The notes under the pieces: generated by a model
Seen by the model: the letters and a program-made list of their open reading frames with translations, nothing else
What the model was told of the DNA's origin: nothing
Database searches by the model: none
Position numbers and translations under genes: made by a program
Shown here: positions 34,696 through 49,162 of the stretch, piece by piece
How positions within the stretch are numbered: the stretch's first letter is position 1
Layout of the letters: each line of letters starts with the position of its first letter
NCBI GenBank assembly: GCA_019054805.1
Contig: JAHQIY010000006.1
Coordinates: forward strand, 3,596,001-3,660,000
Direction of reading: 5' to 3'
Source of the DNA: Brachionus manjavacas
Lineage: Eukaryota > Rotifera > Eurotatoria > Ploima > Brachionidae
Length of the DNA: 64,000 nt

Positions 34696-36801
34696 ATAGT
34701 ATAATAATTTATCAAATTTAAAATTTAATTAATTTGAAAGTTAAAGATAAGTATAGAGAGAATCAAGTGATTTTTTTTAATATTAAAATAAGCTTTAAAT
34801 TTTTGATTGCCATATTTTTGTGAAGACAAAAAATTAGTCTAACAAAATTTTTTTTTTAAGTTCTTGAATTATTAATCTTAAAATTTAAATAAGATTCTCT
34901 TTTTAATTTTTTTTTTAACTTTAAAAATCATTTAGATAATGAATTTTCTATTTTCAAAAATTAAAAATACTCTTAAAATCGATAGCAATTATCAAATGGT
35001 AATAAATCAGCATAAAAGAACTTGTAAACTAAGCAATAATTTAAAAATTAAACTTAACTTCATTTAGAAAATTTACTTTTTTGTAAAAAGAACAATTTTT
35101 AAAAGTAAATGAATGAATAACTATTCAGACAAACGTCTAGAGATTTAAAAGCATCAAAATTAGACAGAAGTTTTAGTAAATGAAAAAAGGTCTTTATTGG
35201 GAATTAATTTTTCAGATCTATGGCTTTGATCTAGGAATCGATTTTTATGAAATATTTAACATTATAATTAAGCTTTTATATTAGAGCTGCTGGATTTTAA
35301 ATTTTCGAAATAGGATTTTAATTAATTAGGTGATTACAATACATTTTGTTAAGTCAAGTTCTGCTAAGTAATTATTTATTTTATGTCCCTTTTCTAATTT
35401 TAAGTGACATTTAATTAGCGTAAATTTCAATTATTTCCAAAAAATAAATTCTCTAAATATCTTTGACAAAATATAATTTGAGACTTTAAATCAGGTTTTC
35501 ATATTTGTTCAATTATACAATATTTTGAGACCAAATGAAAATAAACAAACTTTGTTGTAAATATTTTAGCTTGGTGCATATTTTGATTAAATAAAATGAG
35601 TAAATAAAATTAAAAAAGATAAAGCAAATATTTTAAATTTCCAGGTTTTAATGAATTCTAAAACGTTAACTCGTTTTGTCACTAAAAAGCAAAAATTATT
35701 GAGTTAAAATGATTACTTTCATAGCTTATATCTCTAGATTTATTTATTTACGTTTATTTAATTAAAAATTCATAATTTAGATGAAGTTGATTAATGTCAG
35801 TATTGAAGTTATATTGTCATTACATAAATTTTAAAGTGATAAAATTTCATTAGAAAGAGAAATTTATTTTTTTTTTTTATCAGAAACAAAGTACAGAATA
35901 TAGTTTTTATTTAGAATAAAAAAATAACTTAATAGAATAAACTCTGAGTATTAGCATTTTTAAAAGACCTAATCATACAAAAAAAATAATTTAGCAAATT
36001 AAAGTAAAAATATCCAAGGAGTTTTTTTCAGACAACATTTTAATTAAAATTCTTTTGTGTAAAATTTTCCATTTGATCCATCGGAAACAAAGACTAAAAT
36101 AGATTTCCTAAAAAAATTATTTTTCAATCAGCTTTAATAAAAGAATTTTTGTACTCATTTCTCAAATATATTTAAAATTCTATCAAATTAATTATTTTAC
36201 TTTAGATAACTTATATTTGACTTTTTCTATCTAAAAAATACTGATGACATTTTTTGTCTAAATTTTAATTTTGTGATATTTGGTTAATTTAAATAATTAA
36301 AACTAGAACTGGTATAGTATCACTTCGTTTTAAACTAAAAATCTGATATAAAGTTGTATTATTTTTATTTTAGTCTAATTGTCATATTTTATAGGAAAAT
36401 TTATTATTATAATTCTATTGAGTATGAAACGATTGCAAATTATAATTCTAGATTATGATTAACAACAAAAAAAAAGTCGAATTGCAATAACATGAAAAAC
36501 GAACGAGAGATCGACTCAAAATTATCGACAAGATTCCTTGCCTGAGTTTCTTTTTCGCCAAAAACCATAACAAAAAATGCAAATTTAAAATTTGTCTCTC
36601 TTGCTTCGTATTTCATATAATTTCCCTTAATAAAAACTAATGAAATTTTCAATATTTTCCTTGTTTTTTTTCCATTAGAATTTTTCAAGTACAACTTTTT
36701 TTTTGTTTTAATTAGATATTCGATAATAGAATACTAAATCGTTGCTATTGTCTAATAAATCTGTTAAATTTAAATTTTAAAAATTTTATAAAAAAAAATA
36801 G
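34696..36801. promoter_or_regulatory. Divergent intergenic region TRAPPC11/MADD
   Basis: 2.1 kb of AT-rich DNA between two start codons facing away from each other. Promoters of both genes are expected here. I found no coding frame, repeat or clear motif. Confidence 0.4.
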
Positions 36802-39800
36802 ATGAATAGTGATTACAAAAAATATTTTTGCGCGCGCCTAATTGACTTTGTTATAATTGTTGGATGCAAACAGCCAGCTACACCATCACAACTTATTTCA
36901 AAACATTTGGAACAAATTGATGCGGAGAAAAATCAAAAATTACAACTACCAGAGTTGCTTCGCCGGTATCCATTCGAAGATCACGCTGATTTCGTGCTTC
37001 CACAAGATGTCATTTACTTTTGTCAACCAGAGGGCTGCACAAACATCAACTGTTCCAATCAGCAGCGAGCCGATTCTAATCGAGACACCACAAGCTTTAT
37101 ATTCACTCTGACCGAAAAAGACTCGGCTCGGGTCAGATACGGTGTCTGCATTAACTTTTTTCGTCCTATAGAAAAAAAATATGATAAGCAAAAAAAAACC
37201 AAGACCCAGCAACTGGATGATTCTGATGATGAGAACTCAGGCGACTCGAACCAACTGAATAAGAAAAAAAGAACAAAAAAAGCCAGCGAGGTAAAGTACA
37301 CGCATACGCTGACTTCTTTATGCATCATTAGTCACCATCCTTTTTTTTCATTGTTCCGCGAGTGTCTAAACATACTAAGACGGATAATTGAAGCATGTCA
37401 TTGGAGAGCTTTGATGTCCAAGCCAGGAAGCCCTAGTTCTATATCTTCGACCAGTTCGGGTCAGAAGTTAGCAAGAGACACTGTTTGGGGAATTTTGACC
37501 GGATCTAGTGGAACCAAGTCAACTGATCAAATATCGCCACTAGTCGCCTGCGAAATTAGAGAGATCGAAACTTGGATTTTGCGCTTATTGAGCGCTCCTG
37601 TGCCTGTACCCGGAAAAACAAAGCTAATTGTAATTTTTAATTTTTTGGAAGAATAGATTTTTTTATTAATTTTAATCAATTAATTGATAATTAATTTTAA
37701 TTTTCAAAAGATTGACATTCTTCCAAATGAAGCGCCCATGCTTTTTGCATTGCCAGACCATACACGGTTTAATTTAGTCGATTTTCCTCTGCATTTACCT
37801 CTTGAGCTATTGGGGATAGACATTTTTATCCAAGTCTACAGTCTTATTTTGCTTGAAAATAAAGTCATTTTTCAATCTAGTGATTACAATGCATTAACCA
37901 TGAGTATAATGGCGTTTGTGGCTATGCTTTACCCACTCGAGTACATGTTCCCGGTTATACCTCTTTTGCCAAGATGTATGAACGAAACAGAACAGGTATG
38001 TTAAATTTAGAGTTAACATTAAAAAAAATATTTAAACTGTCAATTTTGATTTTTGAAGCTTTTAATGGCACCAACACCTTATATTATTGGAGTGTCGGAA
38101 AATTTTTTTGTATACAAAAACAACTTTGCTTTACCAGATGACGTTTGGTTGGTCGATTTGGACAAAATGATGGTAAATAATGGCACATTTTTGTATTTTA
38201 TTAAAAAAATTAATATTTCCATTTTTTTTTAGATAGTTTCTCCCAAATTAGCAGAACCAATTCCAGATATTCCAGAACCTGAATGTTCGATATTGAAAAA
38301 TCATCTAAGTCAAGCGATTGCAAGTCTTAGCAAGAGTCCGCAACCGGTTAAAAATTTTGAGATATTTTTCAATGAGCAAAATGCAAATTCAAATAAAGAA
38401 AACATGAGTGCATCGTTTAACCAGCTAATTTATGGAAACGATGTAGACTCAGTGGACGTGGCAACTCGTATTACAATGGTTCAGTTTTTGAACTCAAAAA
38501 ATATACTCGGACACTTTAACGAACACACTCGGATACTCAGACTGTACCCGAGACCAGTTGTTGCATTTCAATACAATAGCTTTATTCGGTCTCGTCCTGT
38601 CAAATCAAGTTTCATAATAAAATTAGCTAAAACTCAGGTAATTTGATTTATTTTGCTTAATTTTTTCTGCTATAGACTTCTTTAAGGCTGTTGAATTTTT
38701 GGCTGAGTGGTCTTTGTGTCCTTCAAATGTTGCTTATTTGAGAATTCAAACAGGAATATATGATCCTTCATTGATCGGTGATAAACCAAAATGGTACTGT
38801 AGATATCTTACACCAATTCAATTCAAAACTTATGAAGAAAAATCAACCTTAGCCGCTGCAATTCAATTTTTAAACCAAGAGAATACCAGGAGTCAAAGTC
38901 AAAGCGAAGAAGAAACAGGTATGAAATTTTAAATTAAAATTTTCAAAAATTTCAACCCATATTAAATTTGTGAGAGTAAAAAAAAATTAATTAAATAATC
39001 AGTTAAGGAATTGATTTAAGAATTCAAAAATTTCTTTAATTATCATCAAAGTAAATATTAAAGTAATGAAAGTCTATTATTATTTATATAATTTCAAGGG
39101 TTAATATTGTCAAAAAAAATCAAAAAATTTTTTTTTTATTTATTAAAATAAAAAAATCTATAACTTATGTTGTTTAAAATCTATTTTGACTTTCTATTAA
39201 ATATTTAAATTAGAATCATACTTAAGCACCAATAAAATCAAAATAGACTTTATTATGGGATGAAAAATAAAAATGACAAAAAATAATGAATTTAAAATAT
39301 GTTGAGGGCATAACATATTATTTGGAAGAAAAATTAGAATTTTAGGTAGGCAAATGATGAATAATTTAATCAAAAAATATCTTTTATTACCTTTTTTAAC
39401 TCTAAATTTTCAGATAAAATTAAGTTACCTTAAAAGCTTGTCTCTTTTGGAATATTTTTTAACTTTATTTCTTATATTCTTATAACTGCGTTATTATATC
39501 TTTATGATAAAATATTTTTTTAAATTATATCAATTATAATTATTACCAAAAATTTATAAAATCAAAATAAATTAACTAGAAGTAAAAATAGATAAAGCAA
39601 CAGTTTGAAAATTCTCTAAAAATTACGATAAATCTTTTATAATTTATTTCTTTATAATCGTGGCACAATCTACCAAACTTTAAATTTTAATAAAATAAAT
39701 ATACTCTTATAAAATAAATATATTATCTTTTTTTTTTCAATTTCATAAGAAAAGGATTAAAAAATTGAAAATTTTATGATTTTGCTCAGAACAAAATTTA

Positions 39801-42800
39801 ATTTTAGAAAGAATCGAGTCAATCTTTACACTTAAATTTTACTTGTATTTATTCTAAATTGATAAAAAATCTCTATAATTCAATTGAATTGTTAAAAAAC
39901 GCTTTATTTTTTTAAATTTCGATTATCTGATTTGGTTCGAAAAGTTTTAACAATCACTAGAAAAGTCCTAAAGAGTGATATGAGACAAAATCAAAATTTT
40001 TACAATTACTTTTTAGAGCATATTTTTTTTATTGTGTAAAAAATGATTAATTTACATTGAACATGTGTCAAAAAAAACTTTCATCTTTTTTTCCGAATAA
40101 GGACAAAAATGATCCTTCAATTTAAGAACATGACAATGAAATTATATCTGAAAACAAAAAAATATTAAAGACCTTGAATAATTTAATTTTCTTTTAAACA
40201 TTTTTTTATTTTCTTTATTTTTAATTAAAAGAATCAAAAGCTTTTAAGCTATAAGAAATCGGTTTTTGAATTTCAAATATTAAATATAATATATCGAGCG
40301 GTGTTTAAATTTTAAATATGTTTTCGACACTTAAAAAAGATTCAGGAGGTTTTTTTTCTCGTCGAGGATCCCGATGATATGAGGAGAATTGAGGGTTTAA
40401 ACAGTAACTACTGAATTTTTGCTTTCAAGGGCTTTAAAATTAATTTCACAATTCAATGATCAAGCTAACATTTTTTTCAATTGCTAACTTTATTTTACCA
40501 TTTAAAAAAAAAAATAAAATCTTAAAAATTGACCAAGAAATGAGCATTTTAAGTATAATTTTAATTATTATTTTGACCTTATACATATATTGGGAAAATA
40601 ATAGTGCCCCAAATCATAAACTTTAGCCCGAAATATTATTAATTTACAGTCTAATAACCTCCGTCAGGTTCTATCAATCTTAATAATTTTTTCTAAATTA
40701 AAACTGGTAAATTTCTGTACAATTCTAAGTTAATAGTTGAAACAAAAAAAATTAGAATTTCTGAGACTACGGTTTATGATTTGGGGAACTTAACGATTTT
40801 AGTATTTCTGATTTTTTGGGTTCAGCTTGTCAAGATCTTAAAGAATATAAAAAAATTTTGAATTTTTTTTCATATTGCTTCACTTACTTCAAAATAAAAG
40901 ATAAAAATTAGCAAATAACTGATCCAAAAAATCTCAATAACAATTTTTTTCAAATTATAATTTTTTAATCATTCAAGATGAAAATGTTGAAAGCGAATGT
41001 AGTAGATATTCATCAAATTCATCAATTAGCATGCCAGGAGACATCGATCTTGGTATTTTGGAGACTAAAGATTTCGTTGACGACTTTCAGCCAGCACAAG
41101 CTTTTACTTCTGCCGGAAAACCAATAGGAATGTTTCCGAAAAATCAGGCAAAGACCATGTGTGTTGACATAGAGACTGTGTATTCGCCCCCAGTGAATGC
41201 TGACTTCAGAGATTTGATCGACCGCTCGCCATCAATAGCCAGCAGCAACGCGGATACTTCATCCATGACTTCAAGTGCCTCTTCTTCATCGATCGCAAAC
41301 CACAATGAATTAACAGAAGAATATGAAGAAAATTTGTTCACCGAAAATCAAATTTGGAACCAAGATGATGATAACTCATCCAAAACAAACCCTATATTAA
41401 GCAATAAATACAAAACTTTGACCAGCTCCGATTCAAAATCGAGCAGTGCAACTATGACACCTGTAAGTAAAAACTTTCCGAAATCTCCATTCGATGCTGA
41501 AATTTCTCAGCAAAAATCGACTCATAGAACCAACAGCTCCAGTTCGACGAACACAGTCACAGCTAGGAATTTAAATCAAATACCACCACAGACTCCAAAA
41601 GCATCCGGAAAAAAACAATCATCTTTCATGTTCATTACACAATTCAGTGATGATTTGATTCATGATGTAGCCAATAAAGCTCGTACACTTAGTGCCAAGA
41701 AATTTGGTAATATCCTACGTGATGATTCCAGAGATAAAGCTGAAATTAACAACTTAAGAAAATCACTTTCTAATTTGCCAAATTCGCTGTCTAACTTGGG
41801 CGCTAAGTATGTGGATGGAAATAATAACACAGCTAAAACAAGCGATTCGATTTCTAATATAAAAGAAATAGATAATCATAATTCTTTATCCCATTCTCAG
41901 ACATCAGAATTAGTCAACGAAAACCAGCATTTTCTAAAAGAACAACTGGCAAGTGTTTTTGAGGGCCAAGGAGTCGGATGGTTGAAAATTAATCGCATAA
42001 AACGTTTAATGGAAGATGAAAATAATAGAAACTTTGTTCTCAGTCGTTTGAATACCCAACTAGATAAAAAATTGTCAAATGATGAAGAGCATATTGAAGA
42101 CGTTAAGGTTACCAAAGCAGTTTTTAAAGGAATGACAAAGTTACTAAATGCAATCATAGCGGGACTTGAGCAAACGTATGCAAACAATGGTCTTGGTGGA
42201 ATGGCAAGTGCGTTTCAACTCCTTGAAATCGCGCATACCCACTACTGGGTTCACGGAAGTGAACTACTTGGAAAAAGTAACTCTTTGGATGGCAGTAGTC
42301 CGATGTCCGAAAAAAGCAGTAGTCCATTTGATAGCAAAGAAAATTTGAGTCTCACAACGAGCCAAACAAGCACATCTAACAACGGTAAATTATCTAGTTC
42401 TAGTTCAATTTTAGGTATTAACAAAATGCATCAGTCAATAAATTCTAATCAGAATAGTCATCAATTTAATATGCAGTCTACGGGTAGTATAGTGGCTCAG
42501 TTGGGTAAAATATAAATATAAATATTTTTTTATTTATTTGAAATTTTATAATTTTAGGAACTTTATGGAATAATTCTAAATTAAATAATATTACAAAATC
42601 TATAGCTAACAATAATTATAATTCGGATAAAAAATCTGTTGTTGATTCACCACAGTGCACAAAATATCCTTTTACTACCAAGTCTACTGTAAATAAAATT
42701 TCTTCAATATCCCATCAACCTCTAATGCATCCTGATGATCAAAATCAAAAATTCCAAGCCGCAAAATTAGGTAGTTTTAAGTGTAATAAATATTGTTGTC

Positions 42801-45800
42801 GTTGATGTTTTAATGTACAATTTATTTTGTAAAATATTTTAGTTAAAATTATCAGTTGAATGAATTGTAGAACTTATAAAAAGCGAAAATAGGAAAACTT
42901 GACTAATTTTAGTTTTTGAAAGGCTAAAATTAGATCTTATAAAATTTTAATCTTAAGTAGCCTTTTGAAAAATTGCAAAACTTTTTCAATAATGCAAACA
43001 TATTTTTAAAAAAAATTAATTTCAGTGATATTGGGGAACATTGGGTTGAAATTAAATTGTTTAGCCTTTAAGAAAGTATTTAATTTTTATTCATGTTTTT
43101 TATTTTGGTAAAAAATCCAAAAATCTTTTGTTTATGATTTTTTTCCTAAATACTTTACTTAATAAATTACTTAGTATAAAAAAATTGTACACAAATCATA
43201 ATAGTCAATTAATTTTAAACGAGCTATTTTCTTCTAACACAAACTTTGACCACAACCGAGCCAAGCAAGGCAAATTGAGATTTTGATCAAATTTTCATCA
43301 CAAAAAAGTTTTAGGGAATTTTTGATTATAGTTTTGATTATAAGTTTTATTCCAGAAGCATATTTTCAACGTAAACATTCAATGCTTAACTGAATTTTAC
43401 ATATAACACATATGAAAATATGTTTCTCCGTTTTAATTTTTAATTAAAAATGTTTGAAAATCTTTTTTTTAGGTTATTTTTTTAGCATGATCAAGATTAT
43501 TAACTTTAATTTGTCCCAAGAAATTAAATATTTTTCAGAATGAATCAAAACATAAAACATTAAAAAAACATAGAATGGTGAAAAAAGTGAGAATTTAATT
43601 AAATTAAAGTAAGAACATAGAAATAATAAAACTAAAAAATTCAAGCAATTTTGTAAGAATACGAATTAAAATTATAATAATAATTGTCCCTTTATAATCT
43701 TAGTGGATAATAGGGAGGCGCTATCTCTTTTTCTAGTACCTTTTTGAGCAACGGCTCCGATTTGATACAGAGGTTATTGCATCGAGTTGATCATCTACAC
43801 CGCAACTATTACCCAGTCGAAACCGGTCCCTCTATTTTTTGTGATGAAAGAGGTTTTAACATTCCCGTGTTGCAGGGATATTTTCAAGATTTTTTCACCC
43901 TCAGCGGGTTTTGAGCCCTCAATCCTCTGATAAAAATATGAATTTAATTTAGTAAATTATTTAAAAACAAAAAGATTAAAATAAAATAGAATAAAGAAAA
44001 AAAATCAAAAAATTAATTAGCTTATCAATTAACAGTCATCAATTTTCTAAAATCTTGATTTTCTAATTTTTCCTTTTATCTATGTTTTATTTTCTACATT
44101 ATTTTAAATCTATGTCTTGATGCATTTTTCAATTTCGAAGTCAGCTTTTACCGTTAAATTTCAAAAAAAATCCTTAAATCAATTCTAAAAAATAAAAAAA
44201 ATATCCGACTTGTTTTATGTACCTTGGTTACATAAGCGTTCATATTTTTATTTCTTTAATTCTATTTAGTAGTATCTTGTAGACCAAAACATTTTAATTC
44301 AACTTAATTGCCATTTGTTTATTTTTTATTTCTTTTAAATAAAGAGCTCGGCACTTAAACTGTTCCGATTAATCATTTATGACATTTAAATTATAATTTG
44401 GTAATTTTTTGAATTTTAAAGTCCAAATCATAGTCAAAAAAATCATTTTAAGTAAAAGTTTAACTCAAATTATTCTTCAATTATTCTTCAAAAATAAATT
44501 TTTGGCTAATTGTCCAAAGTCATAGTCAAAATTGTATGCAACTCTAATATATATTAATTGGATGTTTTAAAAAAATAATAAAAATTAATCTTTTAAAATT
44601 TAAGCACACAAACAGCTTGATGAAATTCATAGCAATGAGCTAAAAAGACCCTCTAAATTATTTACTCGTAATCAGAATGAAAATGATAAAACAATTATTC
44701 CTCCTGATTCAAAAGAGGATATTTCAGCTCAGCAGCAGCATCGTTCTAGTCTTAAGTCAAAAATTAATCATCATTCGATTAATCCTCAGCCATCACAACC
44801 AACTAGTTTAGCAGAATCCAAACAGGAAATTCTTAAAAATTCTCCTTCTAGTTCTTCAATTAGTCAGCTTAGCTCTAAATGTTCAAAATCAGTTTCAGGA
44901 GAATCTTCTTTAAACGCAATACCTTTGGCTAAAAGCAAATTATCAGCTGGATTTAGATATTCAAAAAAAGTAATTACACAAGTTCAAGTTCCATCTCATA
45001 CTTCAACTGGAACTCAAAATTCAAATATAGAAATCAAAACTTATCTTTTTGAAACAATTGTCTCTAATCCTAGAAGTCCATTATGGGATCAAATGCAATT
45101 TTGGGAAGACGTTTTTTTAGACGCAGTAGCTCAAGAAAGAGATATAATAGGACTTGATCAAGGACCGTCTGAAATGATGGAAAGATACACCCAATTGGGC
45201 AGTACAGAACGTAAGAGACTAGAGTTCGATGAAGATCACTTATTAGCTGTAATGCTTTACAATCTAATCGCTTATATGATTATGATGAGAGTAAGCAAGG
45301 ACGAAATAAGGCGCAAAATTAGAAGGATGTTAGGAAAATGCCACATCGGGCTCTCAATGAGTCAGCAAGTTAACGAATTATTGGACTGCATTGAATATCT
45401 TGTATTTTTTTTTTAATTTATTTAAATGATTTTTTTTAATAAAACTAAAATTAAGGGGGGTAATGATGTGGATTTAAGACCAGCTGGGAGTCGGCTAATG
45501 CAAAAGCAAACATTTGCGGTTCATTTGGGTACTGATAACAAAGGTGAGATGCTTTTTATGGAAGTTTGTGACGATTGCATGATACTGAGAAGTGTAAAAG
45601 GAGAAATTTGCCAAAGATGGTGGTTTGAAAAGCTAGTTAACATGACCTATTGTCCAAAAACTAAAGTTTTGTGTCTTTGGTGTAAGAATAATGGCGAGAC
45701 GCAATTAACTAAATTCTATACAAAAAAAGTATTAAATATTTAAATTAAAAATCAAAATAGAATATTTTTTTTCCAGTGCCGTGACTTGTATTTCTCAATT

Positions 45801-47744
45801 AAAGAAGCGATGGAAAAGGCTGTTTCGCGTCTAAATAGCACACTTGCAAGCTCGAACATTTCACCAAATGTTTCCGAAATTGGAGGCGAATTTCCCATCA
45901 GCGATTTGAAGAATACTGAAAACGGATTCCTCGAAATAAGCATGGATGGCATTGGTATTACATTTGAAAACAACAAAGAGTTTATTGAATTAAAACGAGT
46001 TAGAAAATGTACTACACAAAAAGATGATATTTTTGTGTTAGAGGAATTTGGTAAGCTCTTTTTTATTTCTTGATTTATTGGTAAAGATAAAGTTGTAATT
46101 TTAAAAAGTAATCAATATCTAAACTAAGATAACTTTAGAATAAATCAATATTCTACTTTTAATTCAAGAAACTTATCATAACAATTTTCAATTAGATTTA
46201 TTTGGTTTATTATTGATATTTTTTATTTACTGATTTAAAAAATTACACTAAAATTTAATAATTTTATCAATTAAAATACTGTAATCTTTTTGATGTTACT
46301 TCTAGAAATGAAGCGGTATTTAAAGGTAAAACATTAAGCCGTCATATCAATGATTAAATCTTCAAATGAAAAAAAATTGATTGTCATACAAAAATTACAC
46401 GAGGTCCGAGGCAGAGCCTTGATTCAGGAATTCGGACATTTGATAATTTAATTATTAAATTAAGTTATTATTTATGACAGATTAATATGCATTTATTTTT
46501 TTAATTCATATCTTTTGGAGTTATTGTCATTCGTACCATTTTTTAACAATCTTTTGCATTTTAGAAATAGAATTAAATATCTCTATAAATAATATTCAAT
46601 GTTCGCCATAAATCTAGCCAAAAATTAAAGAATTAGAATTAATTAGAAAATTAAATAAGCTTATGAATTAAGATAGAGCTAAAAAAATTTAAGTTTTTTT
46701 TCTTTTACAATATTGAAATTGAAAAGCTTTTGAATTTTTCGACTGACTAGAGATATTTTGCCTTTCAAATATTTAATAAAAAAAATTAATTTTAAAACAA
46801 TATTTAGATCCAAAAATAAAGCAAATCGTCATCAGGAAATATAAGTCAACAATGGTGAGTATTTTTAAAAAAATTATTTAATTGCTTAAATTTTATTTGT
46901 ATATTGTTTAAATGTTATATTTATTTTAAATGTTTTTAGGCTTCTTTGGCAATATTTGCGTTTCATCGTGTTATTAGTGTTTTAATAACAAAAATGCAAT
47001 AATAATAAAAAATTTATTCGTGCCTTAAATCGTCAAGTCTTAAATAAAGTCTTAGACATAAAAATCTCGATTATTGCATTCAAAATGATAAAAACAGATA
47101 GCTATACTGGTGAACAATTTAATGATAATTTATGAAGAGATTTTTGGCTTTTTCTTTAAGTTTTTTTATGATACCGATGAAAATTTACTTGTATTTTTTG
47201 TTATTTTACTTTTTTCTCAGGCAATTGTTGTTTAAGTTCTTCCATGAAAATTTATTTATGTACAAAAATATTTAATTTTAGATAATTTTATCATTGAAAT
47301 ATTTAAAATTTATCTCAAAAAATAAATTATTCAAAATTCTAATTTGTTCTAAAATTTTTAAATCTAAATCCATTACCCCATTTCTTGCTTATTTATCAGC
47401 CCATTTTTAGACGGATGACCAGTTTGAATTTTTATTTTGTACTACTTAGTTGTTGTATTTTGATGATTCACAACTTAAGTAATTGAAAGCTTTTAAATCT
47501 AAAATCCCAAAACTATTCACCAAAGCTTCTTACTGTTGCTCGATATCAACCCTTTTGTCCCAGTAAAAATGCTTGATCATTTAGCTTAGTTTTCTTTTAC
47601 TTGGTTGTGGATTTTTGATTGTGACCGATTTCATTTTTTTTAAAAAATGAGAAAACTTATTTTTTTTACAAGGCAAGTCAGATATGCTATGCAGTTTTAT
47701 GTGTTTTTTCATATATCGCAGCCGGAAAAGAACGAATTAATTGA
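36802..47744 (+). CDS. MADD: MAP kinase-activating death domain protein / Rab3 GDP-GTP exchange factor (DENN), 12 exons
   Basis: Exchange factor for Rab3/Rab27 in vesicle transport and secretion. Exons: 36802-37629, 37711-37995, 38059-38172, 38233-38637, 38687-38918, 40978-42504, 42558-42770, 44605-45401, 45456-45728, 45777-46050, 46808-46854, 47673-47744; phases give 1688 residues (human about 1647). u[33 protein letters not shown]. c[54 protein letters not shown]. d[33 protein letters not shown] 500-residue Ser/Asn-rich linker with [10 protein letters not shown] and [15 protein letters not shown] follows. Next come the death-domain-like region ([29 protein letters not shown]) and the conserved C-terminal PH-like part ([36 protein letters not shown]). 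Two introns are about 2 kb, unusual for the window; one holds a SINE. Alternative 3' ends are possible. Confidence 0.95.
43682..43930 (-). repeat. tRNA-derived SINE copy inside a MADD intron
   Basis: The reverse complement runs from CAGAGGATTGAGGGCTC (tRNA-like B-box region) through the body (GTGTAGATGATCAACTCGAT, CCGTTGCTCAAAAAGGTACT) to the tail ending in GGGACAATT. It is alignable over its whole length with the copy at 53407-53684 but lacks the first ~22 bases of the head. It is antisense to MADD in the 42771-44604 intron. Confidence 0.85.
46940..47002 (+). other. Candidate alternative terminal exon of MADD
   Basis: A good acceptor (TGTTTTTAG) precedes 63 bases in phase 0, the phase left by the 46808-46854 exon, encoding 20 residues ([20 protein letters not shown]) then TAA. 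The exon at 47673-47744, encoding [14 protein letters not shown], is the one that matches MADD proteins elsewhere, so this one would be an alternative or a chance frame. Confidence 0.35.
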
Positions 47745-49162
47745 ACAAAAAGAAGTTATGGTGGCTGAACTTATCAGCAATATAAATGTCATTCTTGAAC
47801 CTGATGGATGTTAGTTTTATTAATTAAAAATTAAATTTAATTCGTTTACATAAATATAATGTTATTTTATGTTGAGTTTGGGATTTTCGATTTTTAAATA
47901 AATAAAATTTCCAAAATAAAAAATAAATTAAATATTTTAATATTTTTGACAAATCTGAAAAAATAAGCAATAATTTTTTTTTTTAATTATTTTTTTATTT
48001 CATTAATGATTACTAAAAAATTATGATCGTTTTTTTCCCTTTAAAATTAAAAAATGTTTGATGACCTTTATACAAAATAAACAATTATCATTAAACAAAC
48101 ATCTAGCTTTTTTATTCACGAACTAAAATTAAAATTCCAAAAAACAGTTTTTTCTGAAAATTAAATAAAATTGGTAATCAATTTCTAAAAATAAAGATAT
48201 TCAAATTAAATTTTTCAAATGAATTTGATTCCAAATTTAAAAATCTGCAAAATTTAATCATGTTCCCATTTTCTTTGATATTTTAGCTTAAATTATTTTT
48301 TAAATATTGTTTTTTAAATGAACAGTGGGCTCTGATACTTTCCTACTAATATTAATACTTGACAAACAATCTTTTCTTTTATTAAATTATTTTAAGTTCT
48401 TTTCGTGTGACCACTATTGAAGAATTCAACATGCATTTTTAAATGTTCACATTTTTTTCATTCCATGAAATAATTTTTATCGTAACCAAACTTCTATCTA
48501 TTTATAGTGTCAAGTGCTTAGTATAAATTCGTTTATCATTAACCTAATAAAAATTTAATCATTTATTTATTTATTTATTAATTTACTTTCTATTTCGTTC
48601 TATTTTTCATTTTTGCTTTTTTTTTGGACTTGTCAATAAGACTTATATTAATAAAAATTAAATTAATTTTCGCTTAATAATTAAAAATTTTAATCAAAAA
48701 TTGGATCAAAAATTGTTATTGTAAATTAAAATAAATGATTTTAATTTTGACAACTATTTTCGTAAATTTTATCAATTTATTTACGAGAATTAGCAATCTT
48801 TAAATATCTCTAATTTAACGCAATTATTTAATATCTGCAAATCTTCAATTCTTCAATATTGAATGATAAAATAGAATTGACAATCAGTTATTGATTTCTA
48901 AAATTTTGAACATTTTATTATATTTTTAATTCAAAGACAAATTTCATTTCAGCTTGATGAATGGGATTTTGTAAGGATTTGAATGCAAATTTTCGTTTTA
49001 AATTCAAGATATTTGAAATATTTCGGAGTTAAGTTTTAAAATTTTACTTAAACAAATGATTCAATATTACAATGTCTTTTTTTTAAAATACTTGACTTTC
49101 TAGATTTTTCAAAAAGCAATATTGTTTCTGAAATACTTTAGATTACAAAAAAATAGTAAAAA
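47745..49162. other. AT-rich intergenic region MADD to C1QBP
   Basis: Both flanking genes are on the plus strand. It should contain the MADD 3' UTR and the C1QBP promoter. No repeats or coding frames identified, except that the sequence just after the MADD stop stays open in another frame to 47814 (see findings). Confidence 0.45.
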
